DNA from: Sternotherus odoratus
Lineage: Eukaryota; Chordata; Testudines; Kinosternidae
Assembly: GCA_032164245.1 (NCBI GenBank)
Contig: JAVMKO010000009.1
Coordinates: forward strand, 77,509,212 to 77,573,211
Reading direction: 5' to 3'
Length of the DNA: 64,000 nucleotides
Every line of letters begins with the position of its first letter. Positions within the stretch are counted from its first letter, which is position 1. A program made the translations under genes and the position numbers. The notes under the pieces were generated by a model. It saw only the letters and a list, made by a program, of their open reading frames with translations, searched no databases and was not told the origin of the DNA. Shown here one piece after another: positions 1-10,480 of the stretch.

Positions 1-1740
1 TTTCTTCATCAGATACAACACACACTTGTTCTGGGCTTGATTTTGCTCCCATTGGAGTCAATGCAAGTTGTGCCATTGGGAATAAGCCCAGGCCATAATT
101 GTATAGTATTTATTGGATATATTTATCATTTATAGCATGATAACACCTAGAATCCTCAACTTGACACACCATGATAATCAGTGTACAAACACTGAGGTCC
201 AGTTTCTGATCCCATTACTCATGTTGGGAGGCACCCTTACTCCACAAATAGTCCCGTTACTCTGATGGGACTTTTTGTGGAATAAGTCTTACTCTCTGTA
301 AAGAAAGGCATCAGAATCTGGCTCTTTGTAAATGACGGTCCCTGCGCCAAAAAGCTTTCAGTCAAAGAGACAAGCCGTGGAATCTGGGGATGGAAGAGAC
401 CAAATGAGGTAACACGAATACGTTGTTGTTCTGGCATAGACTAGACGTGTACAATTGTCATTGCTGAATAGTAGCAATAACATCATAGTTTGCTGGTGCC
501 CAGTCATTAGTCCATTGTAATGATGTATTGATGAATTTTTTCCCTTCTATTTAGGCAAGATGAAAGTCCTCTCCATTGGAGTCAAGGGTCCTGAGAACCT
601 TTAGCCTTTTCCGCATTCTGATAGAGGTTTCTCTGTGCACTATGTAGAGACGCTGCCCTACTTGTGTTTAACAGAGATATACAGCAGTGGGCCCCTACGA
701 CCTATGTTTTCATCTGGCAGGTGAATCACCAAGCTAGAAAATAAGTATCTTAGTGGGAAAAGTTATTACCTTTCCATCTCAAAAGCTTGACAGATGAGCT
801 GATGTCTACTCCTTCTCGCATTAAAAGCAAAATGTTGCAACCTACTGATTAGTCCTTAGACACAAACCAGATATCTGGCTCCACTGTGCAAAACATTAGT
901 CCCCTGGGCCACTGTCCCATAGTTTCACTCTTTAGACGAGCCTTGCATCTCATAAATCTGCCACTCATTTCAAACAAACATTCTGCTTGCATCAGAAATT
1001 ACTTCCAGCACTTGATATGAAATATTCTGCAATATGTTGTAAAACGAATGCTGAATTCACTGTTTAAATCAGAAAGCCAGTTTTATTTAAACGGATTATT
1101 TATTGCTACCTTCATGCTGTGTATTTATTGCAAGGATATTGTTACAGTTCTTTCAGTTTTGAAAATGTAAGTTGGATTTTCTCTTTCAGGTTGCCATCTG
1201 GTGTGCTGCTAACAGTCTCAGAGAGTAAGAGGCCATCTGTTAATACTTTTCCAGGAAGCTTTTTATAGAGCAGTGAAGTGGCAAATCTCAAAAACACATT
1301 GTAATGACTTACAAGATCTTGGGTATGTGTACAAGTATAGGTTGATATTTTATTTCTCTCCGCAATATTAGCTCATCAGGGTGGGACGGAAAGGAAAAAA
1401 TGAGAGAAAACTCCCACCCAAATGCACATGCATCTTAGGGGACCCGAGGAATGTATGAAGTTTTTCTGTTTTAACATAAAATGACAATGAGCCTAACTCT
1501 GAAATCTGCATTCAGTCTATATTCAGACAGGACTCTCATTGGTGTCATTGGGAATCTTGCTTTAATAAGATCTCAATAAAAATAATAATAAAAACTCAGT
1601 AAGTGTTTCAGAATTTGGCTCAATAATATTTAAAAGGGATGTAGCCCACATACGTCATGTGGCTATTTGTCTCCATCTAGTGGTTGGCCTGCCTAAAAAG
1701 GTGATGAGTCTGCCATGGTGGCCTAGTGGGGGAGTAAGTC
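1..1740. other. Non-coding stretch, apparently single copy
   Basis: No supported gene. Reading frames are short and show no recognisable family. Around 225-300 there is a near-palindromic segment (TAGTCCCGTTACTCTGATGGGAC type) that resembles a diffuse short repeat seen several more times in the window, for example near 12610, 45730 and 50470. Nothing else stands out. Confidence 0.5.
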
Positions 1741-1748
1741 CTTTAGTG

Positions 1749-2148
1749 CGGTGGTTCTCAACCAGGGGTACATATACCCCTGGGGTGTACAGAGATCGTC
1801 CAGCGGTTGCATCTACTCCTGTAGGTATTTGCCTAGTTTTACAACAAGCTACATAAACAGCACCAGGAAAGTCAGTACAAACTAAAATTTCATACAGACA
1901 ATGACTTGTGTATACTATTCTGTATACTATACACTGATGTAAGTGTATATGTATATTTCAATTGATTTATTTTTTATTTACATGAGGAAAATGAGCATTT
2001 TTTCAGTACTAGTGTGCGGTGACATGTCTGTATCTTCATGTCCGATTTTGTAAGCAAGTAGTTTTTAAGTGAGGTGAAACTTGGGGTACACAAGACAAAT
2101 TAGACACCTGAAAGGAGTACAGTAGTCCGGAAAGGTTGAGAGCCACTG
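1749..2148. mobile_element. Non-autonomous hAT (Charlie-type) DNA transposon
   Basis: A 400-bp element with terminal inverted repeats: the left end reads CGGTGGTTCTCAACC and the right end is the complement of CAGTGGCTCTCAACC. It is flanked by an 8-bp duplication, CTTTAGTG at 1741-1748 and CTTTAGCA at 2149-2156. The two differences are what an ancestral CG at the last two positions would give after deamination on opposite strands. Eight-base duplications and CAGTGGTTCTCAA-type ends are hallmarks of the hAT superfamily. The interior is AT-rich and has no transposase frame, so it is a MITE-like deletion derivative. Confidence 0.85.
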
Positions 2149-2156
2149 CTTTAGCA

Positions 2157-4077
2157 CAGACAGTACAATCTCTGTTTTTAGTGCAAGATGGTCTGGGGTC
2201 ATTCTCTGCTGATATCCCATGGCTGACAGTTGTCACAGGTGCCTCTCCACATGCAGAGAGAGAAGGTTTTAATGTATCCCTTGCCCAGAGGAGCAAATTG
2301 GAAGTGCTCTGTGGGTAATGGTGTCAGGGGTGGTGTAGGAGAGTGGCAATGGTTTATTATCTAGAGACATGATGCACCATGGCTTGCTAGGACATTAATA
2401 CACTTCTCAGGTGGCTGAAAGCACTCTACCTTTGGCCTTGTGGCTCACAAAACACAAGCACCATCTATTAATGGCCCTGTAAAACATACCTTGTTGTATT
2501 TTAATGCTGTAATAATTCACTCCCCGGCTTTGTCTACCTTTACAGCAATAAACAGGATTTCACAGTGACGTTCAATGTTTCTGCCTCATTCTCTGTGGGT
2601 CCAGTCCCGCTCCCATTTAGAATAATGACCATTCCCATGGTCTTCAGTGATGCAGAATCAGAAAGCTGTGTCTACACTATGACGGAGGTGTGTGTTTCCC
2701 CTTCTTCTGTACACACACTCACCCTGGCTCTCATTGAGATGGAGTTGCTGGTGGTGGGAAGAAGAAAACGCCTAAAAAAACTAGTTAACATCTGCTCAAC
2801 GTTCTGCATTGGGGACATTTGCTAGCCAGTTGTCGAAGTAGTACCTAGTCTTGAGCTCCTTCTAGATTCCTCACTGATGCTAGAGAGGCAAATAACGACG
2901 GCTGCTAGAAATGCCTTCTACCTATGGTTGAAGACTGGGTCCTACGCTGATGGCTACAGCTTGGCCATGATGATCCAAGCAGTTGTTTATTGTAATGAAA
3001 ACACAAGGCATGAAAAATCTCCAGCTTGGTCAGGATGCAACTGCCTGTGCTGGTTCCCCATTGAAGATGAGATCAGATGAATGGTCTTGGTACTCATTTT
3101 CAGGACCTCCAGTTGTTGGGCCCAAGCTGCCTGTGGGCCAGCCTCTCCCCAATGACAGAGATAATGCAGTGACTTGGGTGGAGTTACACTGGTGTAACAG
3201 AGCAGAATCCAGCCCCGAGTATCAAAAATCTGAATTTCCACAAATGTGATTTGTTTTATTTTACTGTCTTACTAATTTGACTTTGGGGGCATTAGCCAGT
3301 ATGACTGATTTATTAGTGTAACAAAACATCAGCGGTGAGTCTGGTTTAGGGTTAAGAGTTTGTTAAGCGAATGCTTGTGAAGAGCCTAAGAATCATTGAA
3401 ACGCCGTTCACATTTCAGTCTCCACGGTAAGGATGGGTATTTTGTTTTGAGGATTTTTTTTCCCCTTAGCCAACTGGTACAGCAGTTGAGATAGCTGAGG
3501 CTTTTGCATGCCTCACAAACACCATCTGTTATAACCCAAGACACAAATACTGCAAGTGATTAGTAATATAAGCCAATGTTGCAGCTGTATATGGTGTGGA
3601 AAACTGATAGAACCACAACTTCCTTTGTAAGCCCGACATGCTGAATAGTGCATTTGTGGTTTGTCTAAGCTTTTGCATTCATCAATTAAAGATTAACTTT
3701 CAGCTGCTGTGGAGACACGTACATGTTAGACTACAGGAAAAAAAAAAGGCTGCGAGGAAAGCGAGTGGCTTCCTCACAGGAAGTCCTTTTGAAACCATGT
3801 CTAGCATTTAGGGGTTCACAGAGTGAAATATTTCCAGGGGCCACATCCCCAGTGCTTTGTTAGAGGAGTCCTTGTTGGAGTCTCATTCTCGACTCCACTG
3901 TATATTCTCTTCAGTCCCATTCTTAAAGTCATAAAACATTAAACATATAAATGTACCAGGGACTATTCAGCTGTTTTAGACACTGAGAGGTTATGATAAA
4001 TACCGTTCTATTGCTACTGTGTGCTCACAGCAACAACCTCAAGTTCTGGTGCTGGTTTTCCTTTCTTTCTTTAGGTT
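2157..4077. other. Non-coding stretch, apparently single copy
   Basis: No gene supported. Overlapping short frames on both strands at 2036-2318 and 2983-3249 are shadows without family similarity. A segment at about 3178-3215 (TTACACTGGTGTAACAGAGCAGAATCCAGCC type) belongs to the diffuse dyad-symmetric repeat described in the findings. Confidence 0.45.
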
Positions 4078-4161
4078 CAAGAATAGCAGCCGTGTTAGTC
4101 TGTATCCGTAAAGAAAGGGAGGAATACTTATAGCACCTTAGAGACTAACTAGTTTATTTCA

Positions 4162-4201
4162 GCATAAACTTTCGTGGGCTATAGCTCACTTCATCGGATG
4201 C
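4162..4201 (-). ncRNA. Hammerhead-ribozyme-like motif in the PLE terminal repeat
   Basis: Read on the minus strand: CCGATGA (variant of the CUGAUGA box), an extra A, a short hairpin GTGAGC/GCCCAC, the GAAA box, then a mini-stem with four-base loop (AGT TTAT GC region). Hammerhead motifs in PLE terminal repeats are established. No paired stem I is evident in cis and the core U4 is C here, so activity is not shown. Confidence 0.5.
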
Positions 4202-4385
4202 ATAGGATGGAACAGAAGTAAGATGCATTTATACACACAGAAAGAAAGAAAAAGAAAAAGAATTGTACATTAGCATACCAATTCTAAGAGGGCTGTTAAA
4301 TGTAGATGGCCCATTATCAGTAGGAGAAAAAAAATACCTTTTGAAATGGATTTCTGTGTCAGGTAAATTAACTCAGGAAATGCAA

Positions 4386-4870
4386 TCAATTAGTATAATG
4401 AGAGAACCTTTCGCAAGTCCTATTTAGCCCCTGGTTAATTGTATCCAATTTGAAAATTAATTCCAGTTCCTCAGTTTCTTGTTGGAGTCTGTTTTGGAAG
4501 TTTTTCTGTTTCAAAATTGAAACCATCAAATCTTTAATGGAATGGCGAGGAAGATTGAAGTGTTCTCCTACTGGTATTTGAATGTTATGATTCCTGATGT
4601 CAGATTTGTGTCCATTTATTCTTTTGCATAGAGACTGGATGGTTTGGCCAATGTACATAGCAGAGGGGCATTGCTGGCACATGATGGCATATATCACATT
4701 GGTCGATGTGCAGGTGAATGAGCCTCTGATGGTGTGACTGATGTGATTAGGTCCTATGATGGTGTCAGTTAAATGGATATGAGGACAGAGTTGGCATCAG
4801 GCTTTGTTACAAGGATAGGTACCTGGGTTAGTGTTTTTGTTGTGTGGTGTGCGGTTGTTGGTGAGTATTT
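4386..4870 (-). pseudogene. PLE C-terminal fragment with GIY-YIG endonuclease domain
   Basis: In the PLE protein this domain nicks target DNA to prime reverse transcription. The frame 4386-4697 gives 104 codons; it opens at a GTG only because the reading frame continues from upstream, so this is not a true start. Visible signatures are VIYAIMCQQC followed by MYIGQT (the GIY..YIG pair), then RINGH with the arginine and histidine expected on the nuclease helix, then VGEHFN with the acidic residue, and HFNLPRH. Reading further upstream in the same frame gives CQLCPH and a PCNK motif, the cysteine-rich linker typical of PLEs, but an in-frame TGA at 4797-4799 breaks it. The codon there is likely an old CGA arginine lost by CpG decay (inference). 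Further upstream the frame is damaged. It is a dead fragment of a mobile element, not a host gene. Confidence 0.85.
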
Positions 4871-5318
4871 GTTTCAGGTTGTGGGGCTGTCTGTAAGCGA
4901 GGTCTGTCTCCCAAGATCTGTGAGAGTGTGGGATCATCTTTCAGGCTAGGTTGTAGGTCTTTGATGATGCGTTGGAGAGGCTTAAGTTGGGGGCTGAAGG
5001 TGATGGCTAATGGTGTTCTGTTTTTGTCTTTGTTGGGCCTGTCCTGTAGTAGGTGGCGTCTGGGTACTCTTCTTTCTCTGTCAATCTGTTTGTTTTTTCA
5101 CTTCCCCAGGTGGGTATTGTAGTTTTAAAAATGCTTGGTAGAGATCTTGAAGGTGTTTGTCTCTGTCTGAGGGACTGGAGCGGTTGTATGTTAGAGCTTG
5201 GCTGTAGACAATGGATCGAGTGGTGTGTTCTGGATGGAAGCTGGAGGAGGCATGTAGTTAAGTGTAGCTGTCAGTAGGTTTCCAGTATAGGATGGTGTGT
5301 ATGTGCCCATCATTTCTT

Positions 5319-7488
5319 TGTCACCTAAGGCATCAGCATTGATTGCAGTAACTGGGTTGTGCTGGATACCCAACAGAACAGGTATGTGTGTGAGAGATAG
5401 ATCGGGAATGGGTGAAAGCCTGACTTTTGAGTAGACGCAGGATAGTTGTACCAGCGGACCACTACCAGTGATTTTCATCTTTGGAATTAAGTGTATCCCG
5501 GACATGGTTCCAGCTAGGTGCAGAGTGTTTCAGTGTCATGGTGAGACACTTCTGAAGGAAAAAGGAACAAATATAAATCAAGTACCATAGAAGTACTGAC
5601 AGTGATTTAAACAAAGAGCTAGGGCAGAGCTCCCCAGAGAGAGTTTGATCTTTTGGATTTGCTTTGTTTCCAGGCAATACATGCTCCTTTGCCATTATCC
5701 TGTACTTGGGCTTCTTCAGCTCAATTTGTCAGGGTGAATAGTGATAGGTAGCAGCACATAACTGATATGAAGTTATCTGTGGACTTGCCATGTAGATGAA
5801 AATTTGCCAGCAAGTATCACTGTCTGTCTTAGACATGACACACCTAATGTTGTGAGAACTTGGGCACATCCTAATTCTAACAGCTTTTGCCCCACAGATA
5901 TATTCCAGGTTAAGGGGCCACATTTTCAAAGAACCGGAGAAAACGGATGTGGCATGTTTGCTGGTGCAAATTATTATTGTTGTTTATTGCCACACTGTGA
6001 TATATGTGCATGGCGTTTTCCAGAAATGTAAGAAGACAAAGGTCCTGACGAAAGGCTGTTAGGTTCCAAACAGTCCACCTTAATAATTAGATGTGCAATT
6101 ATTAAGCTACACCTTCTTTTAGATGTGACAGCATGCAATAGTCAATGCCACACAAGAGAATGCTGTAAACCAATCTGGACTCATCACTTAAAATAGCTGT
6201 AGTGTGGGCTAATTAAGGGCCAGCCTCTGGCTTGTCTCTCCACCTTGTACCGGGGGTAAAAGATGCTGTCTCATTCCTTTATCCACACCACCTCTTCCTG
6301 TATGTGTTCCTTCTATTCTTTCAACAACTCTTTAAATAATTCTGGAATATTTCAGAGCATTATGCTGGCACATTTTTATGTCCCAGTAGTTGGTCTTTGC
6401 TGTGCATTATACAGCGTACATCAGCAGCATTGTGAGTAGTCATGATTTAAATGACTAAATTTACTGTAGATTAAATATTTGCCTTTCATGATTGATTTCT
6501 CATTAACCGAGAATTACAAAGTCAAGTACACAGTCCCTTTCTTATTTGTAGACTTGCAGCTTTCCCTTTTAATGGCTAATAATAAACTCCTCTTCTGGCT
6601 GTTTAATATATTGCATGTGATCCTGTTTCAACAAATCTCTCAGCAGTTTAGAAGACTCTTTGTTTCAAGGAAATAAATAATATTCTGTTGACCCCACAAA
6701 AAGGGAGGGATTTATTTTTATTTTTTTGGTCTCTTGAAGAATGTTGTAACCCTTGAGATTGGCCAATGTCACTTGTAAGCGTCTGATAGTACTATTTTAG
6801 AGAAAAAAGGAGGCACTTTATTGAACCAAAGAGAGTATGTAATGGTTATTGAGGTACCGAGGGCAAGGTGATCAAGGCTTTACTTACTACACAGATGTCT
6901 GTTCTTGCTTTGAAAAATCATCTTACATGTGAGATTTGTCTCTGCTAAATGCGTTGTCTTTACAATTGGAATAGCTTTTCTTTTTTAATTACAAAATGCT
7001 GACAAGATGTTTTGCAGTGACATATTATAACTACATTAACCAGGTACATTAGTATCCATGTATGATGGTAATTGATGCTTTTGTTTTGGCACTTTCATAA
7101 TGAACCTTCTGCCAGTGCAGAATAAAATATTTATCTGCAATGTAAGCTCATGCAAAGGCCAAGGATTGGAGGGAAAAAAGACTGCCTGCAGTGAATAATT
7201 GTTATCATCTCATTGTCCTTTGTAAAATTGTTAATTAAGGCCCTTACTAAGCAGTCTGTACTCACATTAGTTCCCCTGAAGTCAAGTTGCTATCCTATGA
7301 ACATCCATTTGCTTACACGTAATGTTAACAGATGGCAGTTAATACATCACACTCATTACAAAGGAATCCAAATTCCGTCTTGATAACAAACATACATTTC
7401 GCTGTACTTCTTATAATTCGTGCCTTTCCACTCCCGTTTTTTACGATACAAAAAATATAATAGGATTCTTAAGGATCTTAAACAATTT
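5319..7488. other. Non-coding AT-rich stretch, possible conserved elements
   Basis: No gene supported. About 6030-6230 (with AATAATTAG, TTAATTA-like homeodomain words) and about 6900-7400 are AT-rich, repeat-free by eye and rich in ATTA words, the look of conserved non-coding DNA near developmental genes. This is only an impression; no comparison was possible. Confidence 0.3.
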
Positions 7489-7496
7489 ACACCACA

Positions 7497-7706
7497 GCTA
7501 TTAGAGAAAGCAGGTGGCTGAGGTAATATCTTTTATTGGACCAGCTTCTTGGTGGTGAAAGAGACAAGCTTTTGCTCTGAAGAAGCACTCCCTGTAGCTC
7601 AAAAGCTTGTCTCTTTCCCCAACAGAGGTTGGTCTAAGAAGAGATATTACCTCACCCATCTTGTGTCTCTCTAATATCCCGGGACTGGACTGGCCTGGCT
7701 ACAGCA
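7497..7706. mobile_element. Palindromic PLE terminal unit, second family
   Basis: Two inverted arms meet near 7575-7590. The left arm reads GAGGTAATATCTTTTATTGG and the right arm carries the complement AGATATTACCTCACCCATCT; further in, GAGACAAGCTTTTG faces AAAAGCTTGTCTC. The right end runs through CTAATATCCCGGGACTGGAC and GGCTACAGCA, the terminus of a turtle PLE family different from the one at 4 kb. A possible 8-bp target duplication ACACCACA occurs at 7489-7496 and 7707-7714. The right arm holds a decayed hammerhead-like core (CTGAAGAAGC...GCTCAAAAGC). Confidence 0.65.
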
Positions 7707-7867
7707 ACACCACAAACATCTCAGCTGTTGTCCCTTAACCCTGTCAGGGGCTGGGAAGTGTCATTTGTTTTTTGGGGGCTCAGTAGCATTTCCTCTGCTG
7801 AGCGGTGGCATTTTAACGGATGAGGAGATTGTATATTCACGTACTCTGGTTGCAAACCATTTTTTGC

Positions 7868-8105
7868 TATGGGTGTATCTATGGGATATGATTGCAACTC
7901 GTGTGCATGCAGCAAGCTTACTTTAATCTAGCTAGTTGGGATACCAGAGCAGGGAAGTTGCGGCAGCTTGGGCTTCCGGCCCACCCAGAACCCTAGCTAA
8001 TTGCCCAGGCAGCTAGCCTGCACTGAAACCCACTTCTGTGATGTCACTGCTAGTTAGATTCAAGTGAGCACAGGTACGTCCAGTGCAGTGCAGACCTACC
8101 TTAAG
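7868..8105. mobile_element. Possible Harbinger-like MITE
   Basis: The right end GTGCAGACCTACCTTAA resembles the complement of the TTAAGGTAGGTCTAC-type ends of turtle MITEs, and the left end GGGTGTATCTATGGGA is a weak partner. The interior contains repeated GCTAGCT and GCTAGTT words typical of a turtle MITE family. Divergence is high and no target duplication was confirmed. Confidence 0.35.
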
Positions 8106-9527
8106 TGAGCTGCCTTCCAGCTGCTTAACCAGGACGCTGGGCGCTCTGTAAGCAAGGCATTCTGTGTAAAATAAAAATCAGCGCATATGGGGTGCTCAGA
8201 GAGATCCATTCAACTCGTAACTGTATGGAAGTTTGTCGTGTTACACTTGGCGATTGCACCACCGTACACCAGGAGTAACTCCACCGAAGTGAAGGCAGGT
8301 GTAGGTCGAGCTGTGGAGAGAGCTCTCTCCCTGCCAGGAGCACCCAGCCCTGGGCCTTGCCCCATGGCAAAGGAAGAGCAGGGTGTAGAGGCTGGGGCAC
8401 CCTGGGAGGAGACATCTGAGGCTGGCCCTGAGGTAGGTGAAGAACGGAGCAGGGAGGAGGCACCCAAGCCTGAACCTGGGGCAGAGGGGAGAACAGAGCC
8501 ATGAGACAGGAGCACCCCGACGTTCCCAAAGGCCAAATAGGTAGGCCTATGACTTGACTGATCCAACAATAGTGAGGGTGAGCAAGCCATAGGGTGTGTC
8601 TGCTACCTGGGGACAGATGTGTTTATATGGTGGTGGGTGTGTGGAGATGGCAAGAGAGGTTCTTTCCTTTCTCCATCTCCCACTAACTACTCTGTATAAA
8701 CCTGACTGGCTGGGGTGGGAAGAGCCAGGCAAACATCCAGAATTAACCCAGTCCTCCGTGAGGGGTGGTCTCTGTGCAGAGGTGTATGGATAGGACTTGG
8801 GGCCCCTCTACAGACCTAGATCCCTCACCTCACAGATCTACCAATGGGAGAGGAGAATTCTGTCCATTAAACCTAACATCTGTCTCTTTTCTTTTCGTGG
8901 TGAAATGACTGATTGTGTTGGGAGGCAACGCTTTTACCGGCAGAGGTTGCTGCTGTTCTCTTTACCTCCTCTTCTTTTTCAAGTGATCTAACCTGTCACG
9001 TCAAGCATTTAGCTGAAAGGAGTGGGAATTGTGAAGCTTTAATGTTTCCCTGACGGTAGTCTGCCACCTTAACAAATCTCTCACTTTTCAGAAGATGATA
9101 GTGCCAATCATCATGCCAGGCTGAAAGACACCGTTCATTGTTAATTAATTATTAGCTGTCAACTCAAAGACTTTGTTGAACTCAGAAACATTCTTGCAGA
9201 TTATGGATTTCCTCCTGTTTAAACTTTATGTTTAAAGGACACTAAATACCTTAAATATCAAAGTAAGTTGAAATCTTTTCATACCTCTCTTTTCCACAGG
9301 TGACTGCTTGAGGTACAATATTAATTATAAGCAGAATGAAGATGCTGTCGCCTCTTGTGGATTTATGTTTGCATAATGAAAGAGCTAAAATGGGGGAAGT
9401 TTCCTTTCTTTCCTTCAGTGAGAACTGCTGATCCGTAGATTGCCTATGTGTCTTTACTATCTGTAGGAAAGAAACAAAAGAGGAAAATTGGGCTTTCTAG
9501 GGGCCCATTTGGGGAGGAAGTATTGTC
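8106..9527. other. Non-coding stretch with a GC-rich segment
   Basis: At 8280-8510 the DNA is unusually GC-rich and purine-biased and is open on both strands (a 105-codon frame on plus, 126- and 134-codon frames on minus). The plus frame would be an E/P/G/A-rich low-complexity peptide. Frames open on both strands reflect composition, not a gene. The rest shows nothing notable. Confidence 0.4.
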
Positions 9528-9530
9528 TAA

Positions 9531-9825
9531 GAGGCCTGGGGTATGTAGGTGGGGGGATTCGAGCTAAGATACGCAACTTCAGCTACACTATTCACGTAGC
9601 TGAAGTCAAAATATCTTAGTTTGACTTATCTGTCCATCCTCACGGTGGCGAGTTGACCGCAGCGGCTCCCCCCTCAACTCTGCTTACTCCTCTTGCAGAG
9701 ATGGAGTTCCGGAGTCGACGGGGAGCGCATTCGAGGATCGATTTGAGTCTACTTGAGACGTGATAAATCGATCCCCGATACATTGAACACTACCCACCGA
9801 TCCGGCGGGTAGTATAGACGTACCC
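9531..9825. mobile_element. PIF/Harbinger-like MITE
   Basis: The right end reads GGGTAGTATAGACGTACCC, the complement of a GGGTACGTCTA terminus, and TAA lies on both sides (9528-9530 and 9826-9828), the 3-bp duplication expected for Harbinger elements. The interior contains imperfect inverted copies of GCTACACTATTCACGTAGC, AGTCGACGGGGAGCGC and GATAAATCGATCCCCGA, words shared with the 61.5-kb element. The left terminus is diverged, so the left border is uncertain. Confidence 0.65.
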
Positions 9826-9828
9826 TAA

Positions 9829-10319
9829 GGGACTGAATCGGGGTTCATCATATCCATGCCTGGCCTTGCCATGTAAACCTTTGGGCTTAAAAGCAGAACA
9901 TTTTAATTTCATTCCCAGTCACTCTCTAAGTCTTTGGCTAAGTCATTGTGGCGGTAATTTTTTAACTCACAAGCACCAAAATCCACCTTTAGTCCCTTAA
10001 AGAATGAGATGATTTTTAGAGGTGCTGTGCACCAACAGTTTCCATTTCAGTCCAGTCACGTAGGTGTCTACAGTAATTCTGGATTTAGGTGCCTAACCAT
10101 AGGCTCCCAAGGCTTGGACCCGCAAATGGTTACAAGTGTCCTTTTTACCTGCATGACTAGCCAATGGGACGACTCAGACCAGTTAAGCTCCACGTGTATG
10201 TAAGTGTATCTGTGGAATGAAGATGCAAGTTTAAAAACGTTTGCCTCAGCTTACCCATATATAAAAGGGGTGTTTCGAGGCTTAATTGACTTACACTGTA
10301 AAAATGCGCTTTGGGATCC
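9829..10319. other. Non-coding stretch
   Basis: No gene supported. About 10010-10110 (ATTTTTAGAGGTGC, GATTTAGGTGCCTAA) resembles a diffuse turtle repeat built around AAAATC and GCACCTA words, also seen at 29700-29870, 33490-33600, 37160-37330 and 63860-63930. Confidence 0.35.
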
Positions 10320-10331
10320 TTGGGTAATAAT

Positions 10332-10468
10332 CAGAGAGGTAGCCGTGTTAGTCTGGAATAGCAGAGGAAACAAAATCTTGTGGCACCTTAAAGACTAACT
10401 ATAAAGTTTTGAAGCATGAGCTTTCGTGGGCTAATACCCACTTCGTCGGATGCAAGCAGTGGAAAATG
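10332..10468 (-). mobile_element. Solo PLE terminal unit with perfect 12-bp duplication
   Basis: A 137-bp insertion reading AGAGAGGTAGCCGTGTTAGT at its left end and GGATGCAAGCAGTGGAAAATG at its right, flanked on both sides by the identical 12-mer TTGGGTAATAAT (10320-10331 and 10469-10480). It has no coding sequence. Oriented by its ribozyme-like motif it reads on the minus strand. It belongs to a subfamily (TGGAATAGCAG type) distinct from the 4-kb PLE (TGTATCCG type). 84 bases are identical to the copy at 41.7 kb, in opposite orientation. Confidence 0.9.
10414..10453 (-). ncRNA. Hammerhead-like motif, CCGACGA core
   Basis: Minus strand: CCGACGA, extra A, stem GTGGG/CCCAC with a TATTAG loop, GAAA, then AGC-TCAT-GCT as a possible mini-stem III. 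Stem II and GAAA are intact. The core deviates from CUGANGA at one position (U4 is C). No stem I could be found in cis. Confidence 0.5.
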
Positions 10469-10480
10469 TTGGGTAATAAT

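Larger units (their letters stand above)
4078..5318 (-). mobile_element. 5'-truncated Penelope-like retroelement (PLE)
   Basis: The element reads on the minus strand. Its 3' terminal repeat is at about 4078-4205, then a 3' untranslated stretch (about 4205-4385), then the C-terminal coding part with a GIY-YIG endonuclease (4386-4870), then further upstream coding sequence now full of stops up to about 5318, where similarity to the turtle PLE family as I know it ends. PLEs are retroelements with a telomerase-like reverse transcriptase followed by a GIY-YIG nuclease; the reverse transcriptase core is missing here, so this is a 5' truncation. The left terminus (AGCAGCCGTGTTAGTCTG) is the same terminal unit found alone elsewhere in the window. 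No convincing target duplication was seen. The exact right border is uncertain by some tens of bases. Confidence 0.85.

Noticed and set aside
1180..1235. Possible small exon (polypyrimidine-CAG before, GTAAG after)
   Set aside because: Only about 35 bases and no recognised protein; such splice-like matches are common by chance.
5191..5505. 104-codon minus frame
   Set aside because: Crosses the truncated edge of the PLE and matches no reading frame of the element.
8125..8590. Overlapping 105-134 codon frames on both strands
   Set aside because: Open on both strands because of GC and purine bias; low-complexity product.
10332..10468. Classifying the GTAGCCGTGTTAGT units as the tRNA-derived Cry SINE
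   Set aside because: They have no tRNA A/B boxes; the same unit flanks a PLE coding region at 4 kb and carries hammerhead-like cores, so PLE terminal repeats fit better.
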